Assembly: GCA_019163375.1 (NCBI GenBank)
Contig: JAFLKK010000004.1
Span: forward strand, 248,001-312,000
DNA length: 64,000 bases
Source: Paludibacter sp.
GTDB lineage: Bacteria; Bacteroidota; Bacteroidia; Bacteroidales; Paludibacteraceae
Direction: 5' to 3'
The notes under the pieces were generated by a model. The model saw only the letters and a program-made list of their open reading frames with translations. It was not told where the DNA came from and searched no databases. Positions within the stretch are counted from its first letter, which is position 1; every line of letters begins with the position of its first letter. Below are positions 18,281 through 27,453 of this stretch, piece by piece. The position numbers and the translations under genes were made by a program.

Positions 18281-18319
18281 TTAAAAATAATGGGTTGCAA
18301 CGAATAAATATCTGTAGAA

Positions 18320-20806
18320 ATGATAAAAAAGAATATCTCTTTAGCGCTAATTCTATTTCTTGGGGTGATGTCTGTTTTTTCGCAAAACGAAAAGACAAGC
18401 TTTTCTACACAAGGGCGGGAGAGGCTGTTGATGGACTTCGGCTGGCGTTTTGCGCTGGGTCATGCCACCGATTATACTAAAGATTTTACAACAGGAACAA
18501 GCTATTTCACCTATTTTGCCAAGACTGGATACGGTGATGGAGCTGCGGCGGCGCAATTCAAAGACAGCACCTGGCGTGAAGTGGATTTACCGCACGATTG
18601 GGCTGTTGAGCTTCCTTTTTCGGGCGATGCAAGTCATAGTCACGGATATAAAACCATTGGTTACAAATACCCCGAAACATCGGTGGGATGGTATCGCAAG
18701 AAATTCACGGTACCTGCATCTGATCTTGGACGTAAAATAAGTATTCAGTTTGACGGTGTGCACCGTAATGCAACGGTTTGGATCAATGGTTTCTACGTGG
18801 GTAATGAGCCAAGCGGCTATGCTACTTCGGTGTACGACATTACCGATTATCTGAATTATGGAGGTGAAAATACAGTTGCTGTTCGGGTGGATGCGAGCAT
18901 TGAAGAAGGCTGGTATTACGAAGGTGCTGGTATATATCGTCATGTGTGGTTGAACAAAACCGACCGCCTGCACGTAGCTCAATTCGGTACATTTGTAACA
19001 ACAGAACTGAATGGCAACAATGCCGAACTTACCGTGCGTACCAAAGTTCAGAATCAACATGATAAACCGTCTGTCTTTACCATCGAACAATGCCTGATGG
19101 ATGCGAACAATCAACAAGTTCTTTCTGGAAAACTCGAAAATGTAAGTTTGAATGGAAATGTGGACAATACGTATTTCCAAAAAATAAAGGTGGAAAAGCC
19201 AACCCTTTGGTCGCTCGAAAATCCGTATTTATATAAACTGAAAACCAACATTTTTGCTGATGGTAAAATTGTGGACAGTTATACGACCAATGTAGGCATT
19301 CGCACCGTGCGTTTCGACCCGAATTTGGGATTTTTTCTGAATGGCAAAAGTGTAAAGATTGTTGGCACTAATATGCATCAGGATCATGCCGGGGTGGGAA
19401 CAGCCATACCGGATGCTTTGCAGGAATTCAGAATAAAAAAACTTAAAGAGATGGGCAACAACGGCATTCGTACTTCGCACAATCCGGCCACACCGGAAAT
19501 GTTGGATGCCTGTGACCGTCTTGGCATGCTTGTTCTCGACGAAAACCGTCTGATGGGCATCAATCAGGAGCATTTTGATTTGATGGAACGCTTCATGGTG
19601 CGCGACCGTAATCATCCTTCGGTGGTTCTTTGGTCGGTTGGAAATGAAGAGTGGTCCATCGAAAGCAACGAAAAAGGAGCACGCATCACTAAAACCATGC
19701 AGGAGTTCGCGCAGAAAATTGATTCGTCGCGGGCATTTACCGTTGCCATTTCAGGCGGTTGGGAAAATGGAAGTGGTAAAACAGCTCAGGTAATGGGTTA
19801 CAATTATATTGTTCAGGGAAATATTGATGAGCATCACAAGAATTTTCCATGGCAAAGCGGTATTGGTACCGAGGAAAGTAACACGATAGGAACACGTGGC
19901 GTTTATGTCGACGATAAAGCTAATGGTCGTATGGCTGCCAGCAATCGCATGCCGGAGAATGTGGGTACTGAGTCGGGTTGGAAATTCTATGCCGCTCGTC
20001 CGTTTTTATCGGGTCTGTTTTTCTGGACAGGATTTGATTACCGAGGCGAAGCGAATCCATTAGTGTGGCCGGCTGTAAACTCGCAATTTGGCATTGTCGA
20101 CCTGTGTGGTTTTCCCAAAGATATTTTCTACTACCTGAAATCGTGGTGGGGAAACCAACCGGTGATGCACATCATGCCGCACTGGAACTGGAAAGGCAGT
20201 GAAGGAAAGAACATAAAAGTAACTATTTACAGCAATGCCGAAGAAGTAGAATTGGTACTGAACAAAAAATCATTGGGCAAGAAAACGATGGAGAAAAACG
20301 GACATCTCGAGTGGGATGTGACGTATCAACCCGGAACGCTTGTTGCCAAAGGATTTGTAAACGGAAAACAAACCGTATCGGAACAAGTTGAAACTACCGG
20401 TGTACCGGCTAAGGTAGCACTGTTGGCTGACCGCACGCAACTGAATGCCGATGGAGAAGATGTTGCGGTTATCACTGTTCAGCTAAACGATTTGAAAAAC
20501 CGTTGGGTGCCAACAGCCAACAAGGAAATTGTCTTCACCTTAAGCGGTCAGGGCAAAATCATAGGTGTTGGAAATGGTGATCCTGCTTCACACGCTCCCG
20601 AGCAATTTGTGTCAACGGCTTCGAACCCTACGCCTGAATGGAAACGGGAGACCTTCAACGGACTGGCTCAGATTATAGTGAAAACAACAAAACAAGCCGG
20701 CGAGATAACTCTGACAGCAAGTTCGGAAGGAGTAACACCAGCTACATTAAAGCTGACTACAACTACTTTGGTGCTAAGACCAACTACAGAAATAATCAAA
20801 AAATAA
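18320..20806 (+). CDS. GH2 beta-galactosidase-like enzyme (DUF4982 type)
   Basis: This periplasmic protein of 828 residues has a signal peptide ending SVFSQ. It has the full GH2 layout: jelly-roll sugar-binding domain (about 60-225), Ig-like domain (225-330), TIM barrel (about 335-620), then a DUF4982-like domain and a C-terminal Ig-like domain. Motifs include DLPHDWAVE, RTSHNPATPEMLD, the acid/base Glu near residue 442 in WSVGNEEWS, and the presumed nucleophile in GTEESNTIGTRG near 517. This subgroup is usually beta-galactosidase, not the larger and differently organised GH2 beta-mannosidases. Its place next to an alpha-galactosidase suggests removal of galactose-containing side chains. Substrate is unproven. 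Confidence 0.85.
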   Translation: MIKKNISLALILFLGVMSVFSQNEKTSFSTQGRERLLMDFGWRFALGHATDYTKDFTTGTSYFTYFAKTGYGDGAAAAQFKDSTWREVDLPHDWAVELPFSGDASHSHGYKTIGYKYPETSVGWYRKKFTVPASDLGRKISIQFDGVHRNATVWINGFYVGNEPSGYATSVYDITDYLNYGGENTVAVRVDASIEEGWYYEGAGIYRHVWLNKTDRLHVAQFGTFVTTELNGNNAELTVRTKVQNQHDKPSVFTIEQCLMDANNQQVLSGKLENVSLNGNVDNTYFQKIKVEKPTLWSLENPYLYKLKTNIFADGKIVDSYTTNVGIRTVRFDPNLGFFLNGKSVKIVGTNMHQDHAGVGTAIPDALQEFRIKKLKEMGNNGIRTSHNPATPEMLDACDRLGMLVLDENRLMGINQEHFDLMERFMVRDRNHPSVVLWSVGNEEWSIESNEKGARITKTMQEFAQKIDSSRAFTVAISGGWENGSGKTAQVMGYNYIVQGNIDEHHKNFPWQSGIGTEESNTIGTRGVYVDDKANGRMAASNRMPENVGTESGWKFYAARPFLSGLFFWTGFDYRGEANPLVWPAVNSQFGIVDLCGFPKDIFYYLKSWWGNQPVMHIMPHWNWKGSEGKNIKVTIYSNAEEVELVLNKKSLGKKTMEKNGHLEWDVTYQPGTLVAKGFVNGKQTVSEQVETTGVPAKVALLADRTQLNADGEDVAVITVQLNDLKNRWVPTANKEIVFTLSGQGKIIGVGNGDPASHAPEQFVSTASNPTPEWKRETFNGLAQIIVKTTKQAGEITLTASSEGVTPATLKLTTTTLVLRPTTEIIKK

Positions 20807-20818
20807 ATATAAAAGAGC

Positions 20819-22015
20819 ATGAATGACTTTATCAAGGCTTTGAATAATCTCAAAGTGAACCACGAAAAATTATTAAGTAGAAAAAACGATAAATTACCAT
20901 TTGGAAATGGGATTTACGACCGTTATACATATCCGGTGTTGACAAACGAGCACGCACCCATCGAATGGCGTTACGATTTCAACCCTGAAACAAATCCTTA
21001 TTTGATGGAACGTATCGGGGTAAACGCAACTCTTAATGCGGGTGCTATGAAATGGAAGGGTAAATATATTTTGGTGGTACGCGTGGAGGGTAATGATCGT
21101 AAATCGTTTTTTGCCATTGCCGAGAGCGAAAATGGGGTGGACAATTTCCGCTTCTGGGACGAGCCTGTAACATTGCCAGAAACTGACGAACCGGATACCA
21201 ATGTGTATGATATGCGTTTAACCGCGCACGAGGATGGTTGGATTTACGGTGTTTTTTGTAGCGAGCGCAAAGATCCTAATGCACCGGCAGGCGATTTATC
21301 AGCTGCAGTGGCTGCTGCAGGTATTGTACGTACCAAAGATTTATTGACCTGGGAGCGTCTTCCCGATTTGAAAACAAAAAGCCAACAACGTAACGTGGTG
21401 CTTCACCCTGAGTTTGTAAATGGTAAATACGCATTGTATACCCGTCCGCAGGATGGATTTATCGATACTGGTAGCGGCGGTGGAATCGGTTGGGGATTGG
21501 TGGATGATATGACCAATGCGGAAGTGAAAGATGAGAAAATCATTAATCACCGTTACTACCATACTGTCAAAGAATTGAAAAACGGTGAAGGTCCACATCC
21601 TATCAAAACAGAGAAAGGTTGGTTGCATTTGGCACATGGTGTGCGCAACTGTGCTGCCGGACTACGTTACGTGTTGTATCTTTACCTCACCGATTTGCAA
21701 GACCCCACAAAACTGATTGCAGAACCTGCAGGATTCTTTATGGCTCCTCAAGGCGAAGAACGCATTGGTGATGTATCGAACGTTTTGTTTAGCAATGGTT
21801 GGATTGCTGATGCTGATGGAAAAGTATTTATTTACTATGCTTCGTCTGATACCCGCATGCATGTTGCTACTTCTACCATCGATCGCTTATTGGATTATTG
21901 TATCAATACTCCTGCCGATGGTTATCGTTCATTTAAATCGGTAGAAACAATAAAAGAAATGGTTGCAAAAAATAAAGCATTAGCAAATCAAAAAGCTGTA
22001 TCGGCAAAGAACTAA
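20819..22015 (+). CDS. GH130 4-O-beta-mannosylglucose phosphorylase
   Basis: This cytoplasmic enzyme of 398 residues has no signal peptide. It uses phosphate to split beta-1,4-mannosyl-glucose into mannose 1-phosphate and glucose. It resembles the subfamily-1 GH130 enzyme first described in Bacteroides fragilis. Visible family features are [14 protein letters not shown], a DTNVYDMR segment with an Asp at residue 131 where the family's general acid is expected, and HPEF / [14 protein letters not shown] blocks that hold substrate and phosphate. The 2-epimerase gene at 27454 would supply its substrate by converting mannobiose. It follows the GH2 gene by 12 bases. Confidence 0.93.
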   Translation: MNDFIKALNNLKVNHEKLLSRKNDKLPFGNGIYDRYTYPVLTNEHAPIEWRYDFNPETNPYLMERIGVNATLNAGAMKWKGKYILVVRVEGNDRKSFFAIAESENGVDNFRFWDEPVTLPETDEPDTNVYDMRLTAHEDGWIYGVFCSERKDPNAPAGDLSAAVAAAGIVRTKDLLTWERLPDLKTKSQQRNVVLHPEFVNGKYALYTRPQDGFIDTGSGGGIGWGLVDDMTNAEVKDEKIINHRYYHTVKELKNGEGPHPIKTEKGWLHLAHGVRNCAAGLRYVLYLYLTDLQDPTKLIAEPAGFFMAPQGEERIGDVSNVLFSNGWIADADGKVFIYYASSDTRMHVATSTIDRLLDYCINTPADGYRSFKSVETIKEMVAKNKALANQKAVSAKN

Positions 22016-22054
22016 ACAGTGTATTCAAATCTCTTAAATCTAATTGAATCAAAA

Positions 22055-23269
22055 ATGAAGAATACCCGTTTTTTTCTATTGTTAGGATGTGTTTTGCTGG
22101 CTTCGACAGTTATGCAGGCACAAAAATTTCAGGGATTGGCACTCACACCTCCAATGGGTTGGAATAGTTGGAACAAATTTGCTTGCAATGTAAGCGAAGA
22201 GTTAATCCGCGAAACAGCTGATGCCATGGTGGCTACCGGCATGAAAGATGCCGGATACGAATATATCGTTATTGACGATTGCTGGCAGGTAAGTCGCGAT
22301 AGCCTGGGTTTTATCGTTGCCGACCCGAAACGTTTTCCATCAGGAATAAAAGCATTGGCCGATTACGTACATGCTAAAGGATTGAAATTTGGTATTTATT
22401 CATGTGCCGGAAACAAAACCTGTGGCGGTCGACCAGCCGGACGCGGACACGAATATCAGGATGCTTTGTCGTATGCTAAGTGGGGTGTTGATTATTTAAA
22501 ATACGACTGGTGTGATACTGAAAACCTAAATGCAATAGGTGCTTATACCACCATGCGCGATGCGTTATTTGCTGCAGGACGTCCCATCGTTTTCAGTTTG
22601 TGCGAATGGGGTAACAACAAACCGGAGCTTTGGGCAAAAGAAGTAGGCCACCTCTGGAGAACAACCGGCGATATTTACAATTGCTTTGATTGTGTTCAAA
22701 ATAATGGAACATGGAAAGCTTTTGGTGTGACGCAAATTGTGGATAAACAGGATGGACTGAGAAAAAATGCAGGACCGGGACATTGGAACGATCCTGATAT
22801 GCTTGAGGTGGGCAATGGAATGCCGTTGAACGAATCGCGAGCTCATTTTTCGCTCTGGTGTATGTTAGCTGCTCCACTTATTGCAGGTAACGATTTGCGT
22901 TCAATGAATGCCGAAACTTTAATGGTACTTTCTAACAAAGAAGTTATTGCCATTGATCAGGACTCAATGGGAATCCAGGGATTCAAACATACAGCTAAAG
23001 ACAGTGTGGAAACCTGGCTTAAACCACTCAAAAATGGTGAATGGGCTGTGTGCCTGCTGAATCGCAGCAATACGCCAAGAGTTGTAGCGCTCGATTGGAA
23101 AACATTCTCTGTGACCGACTCATTGTCGAACTGCACACTCAATACTACAGCCGGGGAAGTGTACAAATTACGCGACCTGTGGTTGAAGAAAAATGTGGGT
23201 GATACGCGCAAACCTTTGAAAGCAACTATTCCTCCCAAAGACGTACTTTGTCTGAAATTATTCAAATAA
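22055..23269 (+). CDS. GH27 alpha-galactosidase
   Basis: This periplasmic protein of about 404 residues starts MKNTRFFLLLGCVLL, with signal cleavage after MQA. An in-frame ATG at 22019 would put an unlikely extension before the signal. Classical GH27 motifs are present: LALTPPMGWNSWNKF at the mature N-terminus, IDDCW, the nucleophile Asp in YLKYDWCD, and the later acid/base region in LWRTTGDIYNCF, followed by HWNDPDMLEVGNG. A small beta-sandwich ends the protein. It should remove alpha-1,6-galactose from galactomannan or galactoglucomannan so that mannanases and the epimerase route can work on bare backbone. Confidence 0.94.
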   Translation: MKNTRFFLLLGCVLLASTVMQAQKFQGLALTPPMGWNSWNKFACNVSEELIRETADAMVATGMKDAGYEYIVIDDCWQVSRDSLGFIVADPKRFPSGIKALADYVHAKGLKFGIYSCAGNKTCGGRPAGRGHEYQDALSYAKWGVDYLKYDWCDTENLNAIGAYTTMRDALFAAGRPIVFSLCEWGNNKPELWAKEVGHLWRTTGDIYNCFDCVQNNGTWKAFGVTQIVDKQDGLRKNAGPGHWNDPDMLEVGNGMPLNESRAHFSLWCMLAAPLIAGNDLRSMNAETLMVLSNKEVIAIDQDSMGIQGFKHTAKDSVETWLKPLKNGEWAVCLLNRSNTPRVVALDWKTFSVTDSLSNCTLNTTAGEVYKLRDLWLKKNVGDTRKPLKATIPPKDVLCLKLFK

Positions 23270-23273
23270 ATAG

Positions 23274-23339
23274 TAGAATGTATCTAAAACAGTACCGTTT
23301 TAGATACATTCTATCCATTTTGATTGGATGAAAATGGAT
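23274..23339 (+). repeat. Tandem intergenic hairpins between GH27 and transporter
   Basis: A perfect 17-bp stem (23274-23290 with 23297-23313) encloses the 6-nt loop AGTACC. A second hairpin follows directly: ATCCATTTT (23313-23321) pairs with AAAATGGAT (23331-23339). Neither has a strong T tail, so full termination is doubtful. They may protect the upstream mRNA or reduce read-through into the transporter gene. Confidence 0.7.
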
Positions 23340-23413
23340 ATTTTTGTCGACTTGTAATTGAATGGATTTAAATTAACCTTAGATTTTATAAATTTCACAC
23401 ACAAATAAACAAT

Positions 23414-24847
23414 ATGGATGTTCAGAAAATTAGTTTAAAAGAAAAAATCGGTTACGGTTTTGGTGATGCCGCATCTTCCATGTTCTGGAAGATTTTTGGG
23501 ATGTATTCTTTGTTTTTTTATACCGATGTTTTCGGAATTACGGCAGCTGCGGCCGGAACAATGTTTTTGGTAGCCCGCTTATGGGATTCTTTTTTCGACG
23601 TCTTTGTGGGAATTATCAGCGACCGAACCAAAAGCCGCTATGGTAAATATCGTCCGTTCCTCCTTTGGTTTGCTATTCCATTTGCAATAATGGGAGCTGT
23701 TACATTTTTTGCTCCCGATTTTAGTGAATCCGGAAAATTAGTTTACGCCTACATAACGTATTCATTGATGATGATTGTGTACTCGCTGATTAATGTACCC
23801 TACGCTTCCTTACTCGGCGCCATTTCTGCCGATCCGAAAGAAAGGAACTCGCTCTCTTCTTACCGCATGTCATTTGCATTTATAGGTAGTTTTGTAACAT
23901 TTATGTTGTTGCAACCAATGATTGACTTTTTTTCTAAAACATTTGATTCCGAAAGTGTTGCTCAGGCATCTCAGGCAGTAGGAGCAGGTATGAGTACCTC
24001 AACAGTTGGCTGGGTGATGGGTGTCGGATCTATCGGTATGATATGCATTATCTTATTTTTGTTGTGCTTTAGTTGGACAAAAGAGCGTGTAGTGCAGATT
24101 GAAAGCGAAGAAAATGTGACTATCAAGCAGGATTTAAAGAATTTGTTCCACAATGCTCCTTGGTGGATTTTGGTGGCAACCGGCTTGGCTGCACTCCTTT
24201 TCAACGCGGTGCGTGATAGTGTTGCCATCTACTTTTTCAGAGATTATGTAAAAGTAGATTATAGAATGACAGGAACCGGTTGGGATATGACTACGATTTA
24301 TTTTCTTGTTGGTCAGGCTGCTAACTTAATAGGAGTAATGGTGGCTCCATCTATATCGGCGAAGTACGGAAAGAAAAAAACCTATATGATTGCCATTTTA
24401 TTTGCAGGAATTCTAAGCACAGGTTTTTATTTTATTCCGAATGATATTACCTGGATTCTAGCTTTCCAATTCATTATTTCCCTGTTTGCCGGTTATGTGT
24501 TGCCATTGTTATGGTCGATGTTTGCAGATATTGTGGATCATCAGGAATTGATTACCGGACGTCGTGCCACAGGTTTGATTTTCTCCTCTTCTTCTATGTC
24601 TCAAAAATTAGGTTGGGCCTTAGGCTCAGCAATGAGTGGATGGATTTTGGCCGTGTTTAAATATGCTCCGGATGCAGTACAACAGAGCCCGGAAACTCTT
24701 TTTGGTGAGCATATTATGATTAGCTTGATGCCGGCTGTATGTTGTGTGTTGGCTTTTGTAGGGATGTTGTTTTATCCGCTTTCCGATAAAAAGGTAAAGG
24801 AAATATCGGAGCAACTTGAAGTAAAAAGAGCGAAAGCGAAGGCTTAA
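23414..24847 (+). CDS. GPH-family sugar:cation symporter
   Basis: This inner-membrane permease of 477 residues has about twelve hydrophobic segments and belongs to the glycoside-pentoside-hexuronide family. The N-terminus is typical (KEKIGYGFGDAASSMFWKI), as is the loop DRTKSRYGKYRPFLLW, the GPH equivalent of the major facilitator loop 2-3 motif. A homologue sits between the mannosylglucose phosphorylase and epimerase genes in the known Bacteroides fragilis mannan cluster. Here it probably brings mannobiose and other disaccharides from the periplasm to the cytoplasmic phosphorylases. The start at 23414 (MDVQKISLKEK) fits the family. Confidence 0.92.
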   Translation: MDVQKISLKEKIGYGFGDAASSMFWKIFGMYSLFFYTDVFGITAAAAGTMFLVARLWDSFFDVFVGIISDRTKSRYGKYRPFLLWFAIPFAIMGAVTFFAPDFSESGKLVYAYITYSLMMIVYSLINVPYASLLGAISADPKERNSLSSYRMSFAFIGSFVTFMLLQPMIDFFSKTFDSESVAQASQAVGAGMSTSTVGWVMGVGSIGMICIILFLLCFSWTKERVVQIESEENVTIKQDLKNLFHNAPWWILVATGLAALLFNAVRDSVAIYFFRDYVKVDYRMTGTGWDMTTIYFLVGQAANLIGVMVAPSISAKYGKKKTYMIAILFAGILSTGFYFIPNDITWILAFQFIISLFAGYVLPLLWSMFADIVDHQELITGRRATGLIFSSSSMSQKLGWALGSAMSGWILAVFKYAPDAVQQSPETLFGEHIMISLMPAVCCVLAFVGMLFYPLSDKKVKEISEQLEVKRAKAKA

Positions 24848-24859
24848 TGAATATTAACT

Positions 24860-24899
24860 ACCCCTGTTCTCCGTCGATTGACGGAGTGGGGGTTCTTTT
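24860..24899 (+). terminator. Terminator-like hairpin after the transporter gene
   Basis: A two-part stem, ACCCC with GGGGT and inner CTCCGTC with GACGGAG around the loop GATT, is followed by TTCTTTT. It may end or attenuate transcription before the GH94 gene only 10 bases further on. The inner 15 bases resemble a motif found in the repeat elements at 50.9 and 54.2 kb. Confidence 0.6.
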
Positions 24900-24908
24900 A
24901 AATAGAAA

Positions 24909-27344
24909 ATGAAATACGGACATTTCGATGACAGCAGACGTGAATACGTCATTACCAATCCTCGCACACCTTGGCCTTGGATTAATTACCTCGGCAATGA
25001 GGACTTTTTTAGTTTAGTTTCCAATACCGGTGGTGGATATTCTTTTTACAAAGATGCCAAATTCCGCCGTCTTACCCGCTATCGTTACAATAATGTACCG
25101 ATGGACAGTGGTGGTAAGTATTTCTACATCAACGATGGAGAATCGGTGTGGAGTCCGGGCTGGAAACCTTGCAAAACAGAACTAGATAGCTACGAGTGTC
25201 GTCACGGGATGAATTACACCACCATCAAAGGGGTAAAAAATGGGGTAGAAGCTGAGGCTTTGTATTTTGTACCGTTGAAAACATGGGCCGAAGTGCAGAA
25301 ACTGACTTTGCGGAATACCACCAACGAAGTAAAAACGCTGAAAATTTTCTCTTTCGTGGAATGGTGTTTGTGGAATGCAGCCACCGATATGGAAAACTTC
25401 CAACGCAACTTCTCAACCGGTGAAGTGGAAATTGAAGATTCGGTGATTTATCACAAAACAGAATACAAGGAACGTCGCGACCATTTTGCATACTACTCGG
25501 TAAATGAGCCGATGCAGGGCTTTGATACCGACCGCGAAACTTTCTTTGGTTTGTACAATGGTTTTGACGAACCGCAAACTGTACTCGAAGGGGCGCCACG
25601 CAACTCCGAAGCACACGGTTGGTCGCCTATCGCTTCGCACTATGTAGAAGTGGTATTGCAACCCGTCGAATCGAAAGAGTTGGTGTACGTGTTGGGCTAC
25701 GTGGAAAATGCTCCCGAAGAGAAATGGGAAAGTAAAAACATTATCAATAAAACTAAAGCTAAAGCCACTATTGCCCGTTTCGATACGGCTGCCAAGGTGG
25801 ATGCTGCACTTGCAGAACTGAACGCTTATTGGGATAATTTATTGAACGTATTTACCATCAAAACCGGAGAAGAAAAACTGGATCGCATGGTGAACATTTG
25901 GAATCAATACCAATGTATGATTACCTTCTGTTTTTCACGTTCAGCTTCGTTTTTCGAAAGCGGCATCGGACGTGGAATGGGATTCCGTGATTCCAATCAG
26001 GATCTCGTGGGCTTTGTGCACCAGATTCCGGAACGTGCACGCGAACGTATCATCGACATTGCTTCCACGCAATTCCCCGACGGCGGTTGCTATCACCAAT
26101 ATCAACCCTTGACCAAAAAAGGAAACAACGAAATCGGACAAGGTTTCAACGACGATCCAATGTGGTTGATTCTTGGAACAACAGCTTATATCAAAGAATC
26201 GGGCGATTTTACCATCTTGGATGAACCTGTTCCGTTTGATAATGAAGCTGGCTCTGAAGTGTCACTTTTTCATCACTTGACTGTATCATTCGATCACGTG
26301 GTGAATAACCTCGGACCTCACGGTTTGCCATTGAGCGGTCGTGCCGATTGGAACGACTGTTTGAACCTGAACTGTTTCTCCAACGATCCGAACGAAAGCT
26401 TCCAGACTACCGAAAATAAATCGGAAGGTTCGCAAGCACAAAGTTTGATGATTGCAGGACTGTTTGTGGTGTATGGTCGCGATTATGTGGAATTATGTAA
26501 AGTACTCGGAAAAACTGAAGAAGCAGACCGCGCTCAACAACATATCGATACAATGGTAGCAGCCATAAAATTGAACGGTTGGGATGGCGACTGGTTTATA
26601 CGTGCTTACGATTATTTTGGAAACAAAATAGGTTCGAAAGACAACGAAGAATCGAAGATCTTTATCGAATCGAATGGTTGGTGTACTATGGCCGGTATCG
26701 GTTTGGAAGAAGGCATGGTGGCCAAAGCACTGGACTCGGTAAAAGAACGTCTGGACTGCGAACACGGTATTGTGCTCAATAATCCACCGTTTACGAAATA
26801 CTATATCGAATACGGCGAAATTTCCAGCTATCCTCCTGGATACAAGGAAAACGCGGGTATTTTCTGCCACAACAATCCATGGATTATGATTGGCGAAACC
26901 GTTCAGGGACGGGGTGACAGAGCATGGGAATATTTCCGCAAAATTTGTCCTTCGTACACCGAAGAAATCAGCGATTTACACAAGGTAGAACCTTACGTAT
27001 ATGCCCAAATGATTGCAGGTAAAGATGCTTTCAAGCCGGGTGAAGCGAAGAACTCCTGGTTAACAGGAACGGCAGCCTGGAACTATTACGCCATTACACA
27101 ATACATTTTGGGAATTCAACCCACTTACAATGGCCTAAGAATAGAACCTTGTATTGCACCCGAATGGAAGGGTTTTGCAGTAACCCGTAAATTCCGTGGA
27201 GCAACTTACCTGATTGAAGTCAAAAATCCGAATGGGTCGATGAAAGGTGTTGCCTCACTAACTGTTGATGGTAAGACCATTGAAGGGAATACTATTCCAT
27301 TAATGCCTGTAGGTGGAACCTATAAGGTAGAAGTGGTAATGTAA
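24909..27344 (+). CDS. GH94 cellobiose phosphorylase
   Basis: This cytoplasmic protein of 811 residues without a signal peptide has the length and layout of cellobiose phosphorylase: an N-terminal beta-sandwich from [15 protein letters not shown] (with [15 protein letters not shown]), a helical linker and an (alpha/alpha)6 barrel. The general-acid Asp is expected in [28 protein letters not shown] and the C-terminal [15 protein letters not shown] also match. It would turn cellobiose and phosphate into glucose 1-phosphate and glucose. Cellobiose arises from consecutive glucoses in glucomannan, so it complements the GH130 enzyme. Cellodextrin or another beta-glucoside substrate is possible. Confidence 0.92.
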   Translation: MKYGHFDDSRREYVITNPRTPWPWINYLGNEDFFSLVSNTGGGYSFYKDAKFRRLTRYRYNNVPMDSGGKYFYINDGESVWSPGWKPCKTELDSYECRHGMNYTTIKGVKNGVEAEALYFVPLKTWAEVQKLTLRNTTNEVKTLKIFSFVEWCLWNAATDMENFQRNFSTGEVEIEDSVIYHKTEYKERRDHFAYYSVNEPMQGFDTDRETFFGLYNGFDEPQTVLEGAPRNSEAHGWSPIASHYVEVVLQPVESKELVYVLGYVENAPEEKWESKNIINKTKAKATIARFDTAAKVDAALAELNAYWDNLLNVFTIKTGEEKLDRMVNIWNQYQCMITFCFSRSASFFESGIGRGMGFRDSNQDLVGFVHQIPERARERIIDIASTQFPDGGCYHQYQPLTKKGNNEIGQGFNDDPMWLILGTTAYIKESGDFTILDEPVPFDNEAGSEVSLFHHLTVSFDHVVNNLGPHGLPLSGRADWNDCLNLNCFSNDPNESFQTTENKSEGSQAQSLMIAGLFVVYGRDYVELCKVLGKTEEADRAQQHIDTMVAAIKLNGWDGDWFIRAYDYFGNKIGSKDNEESKIFIESNGWCTMAGIGLEEGMVAKALDSVKERLDCEHGIVLNNPPFTKYYIEYGEISSYPPGYKENAGIFCHNNPWIMIGETVQGRGDRAWEYFRKICPSYTEEISDLHKVEPYVYAQMIAGKDAFKPGEAKNSWLTGTAAWNYYAITQYILGIQPTYNGLRIEPCIAPEWKGFAVTRKFRGATYLIEVKNPNGSMKGVASLTVDGKTIEGNTIPLMPVGGTYKVEVVM

Positions 27345-27346
27345 CA

Positions 27347-27451
27347 AGCCCCCTAAATCCCCGAAGGGGGACTTTGTAGCTTAAATAAGAATTAGAATTT
27401 TAAAAAAGGAACTAACCAAGTTTTCCCCCTTGGGGGGAATAAAAGGGGGCT
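27347..27451. repeat. G/C-rich composite inverted repeat before the epimerase gene
   Basis: Outer arms AGCCCCCT (27347-27354) and AGGGGGCT (27444-27451) pair. Each arm also carries its own small hairpin, TCCCCGAAGGGGG on the left and CCCCCTTGGGGG on the right. The element fills the 109-bp gap between the GH94 stop and the epimerase ATG at 27454. Its last bases, AGGGGGCT, are also the only Shine-Dalgarno-like sequence before that start. Confidence 0.75.
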
Positions 27452-27453
27452 GT

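Noticed and set aside
18320-20806. The GH2 enzyme as a beta-mannosidase
   Set aside because: GH2 beta-mannosidases have a different domain layout and motifs. The DUF4982-like domain and the GTEES..GTRG nucleophile region fit the beta-galactosidase subgroup better.
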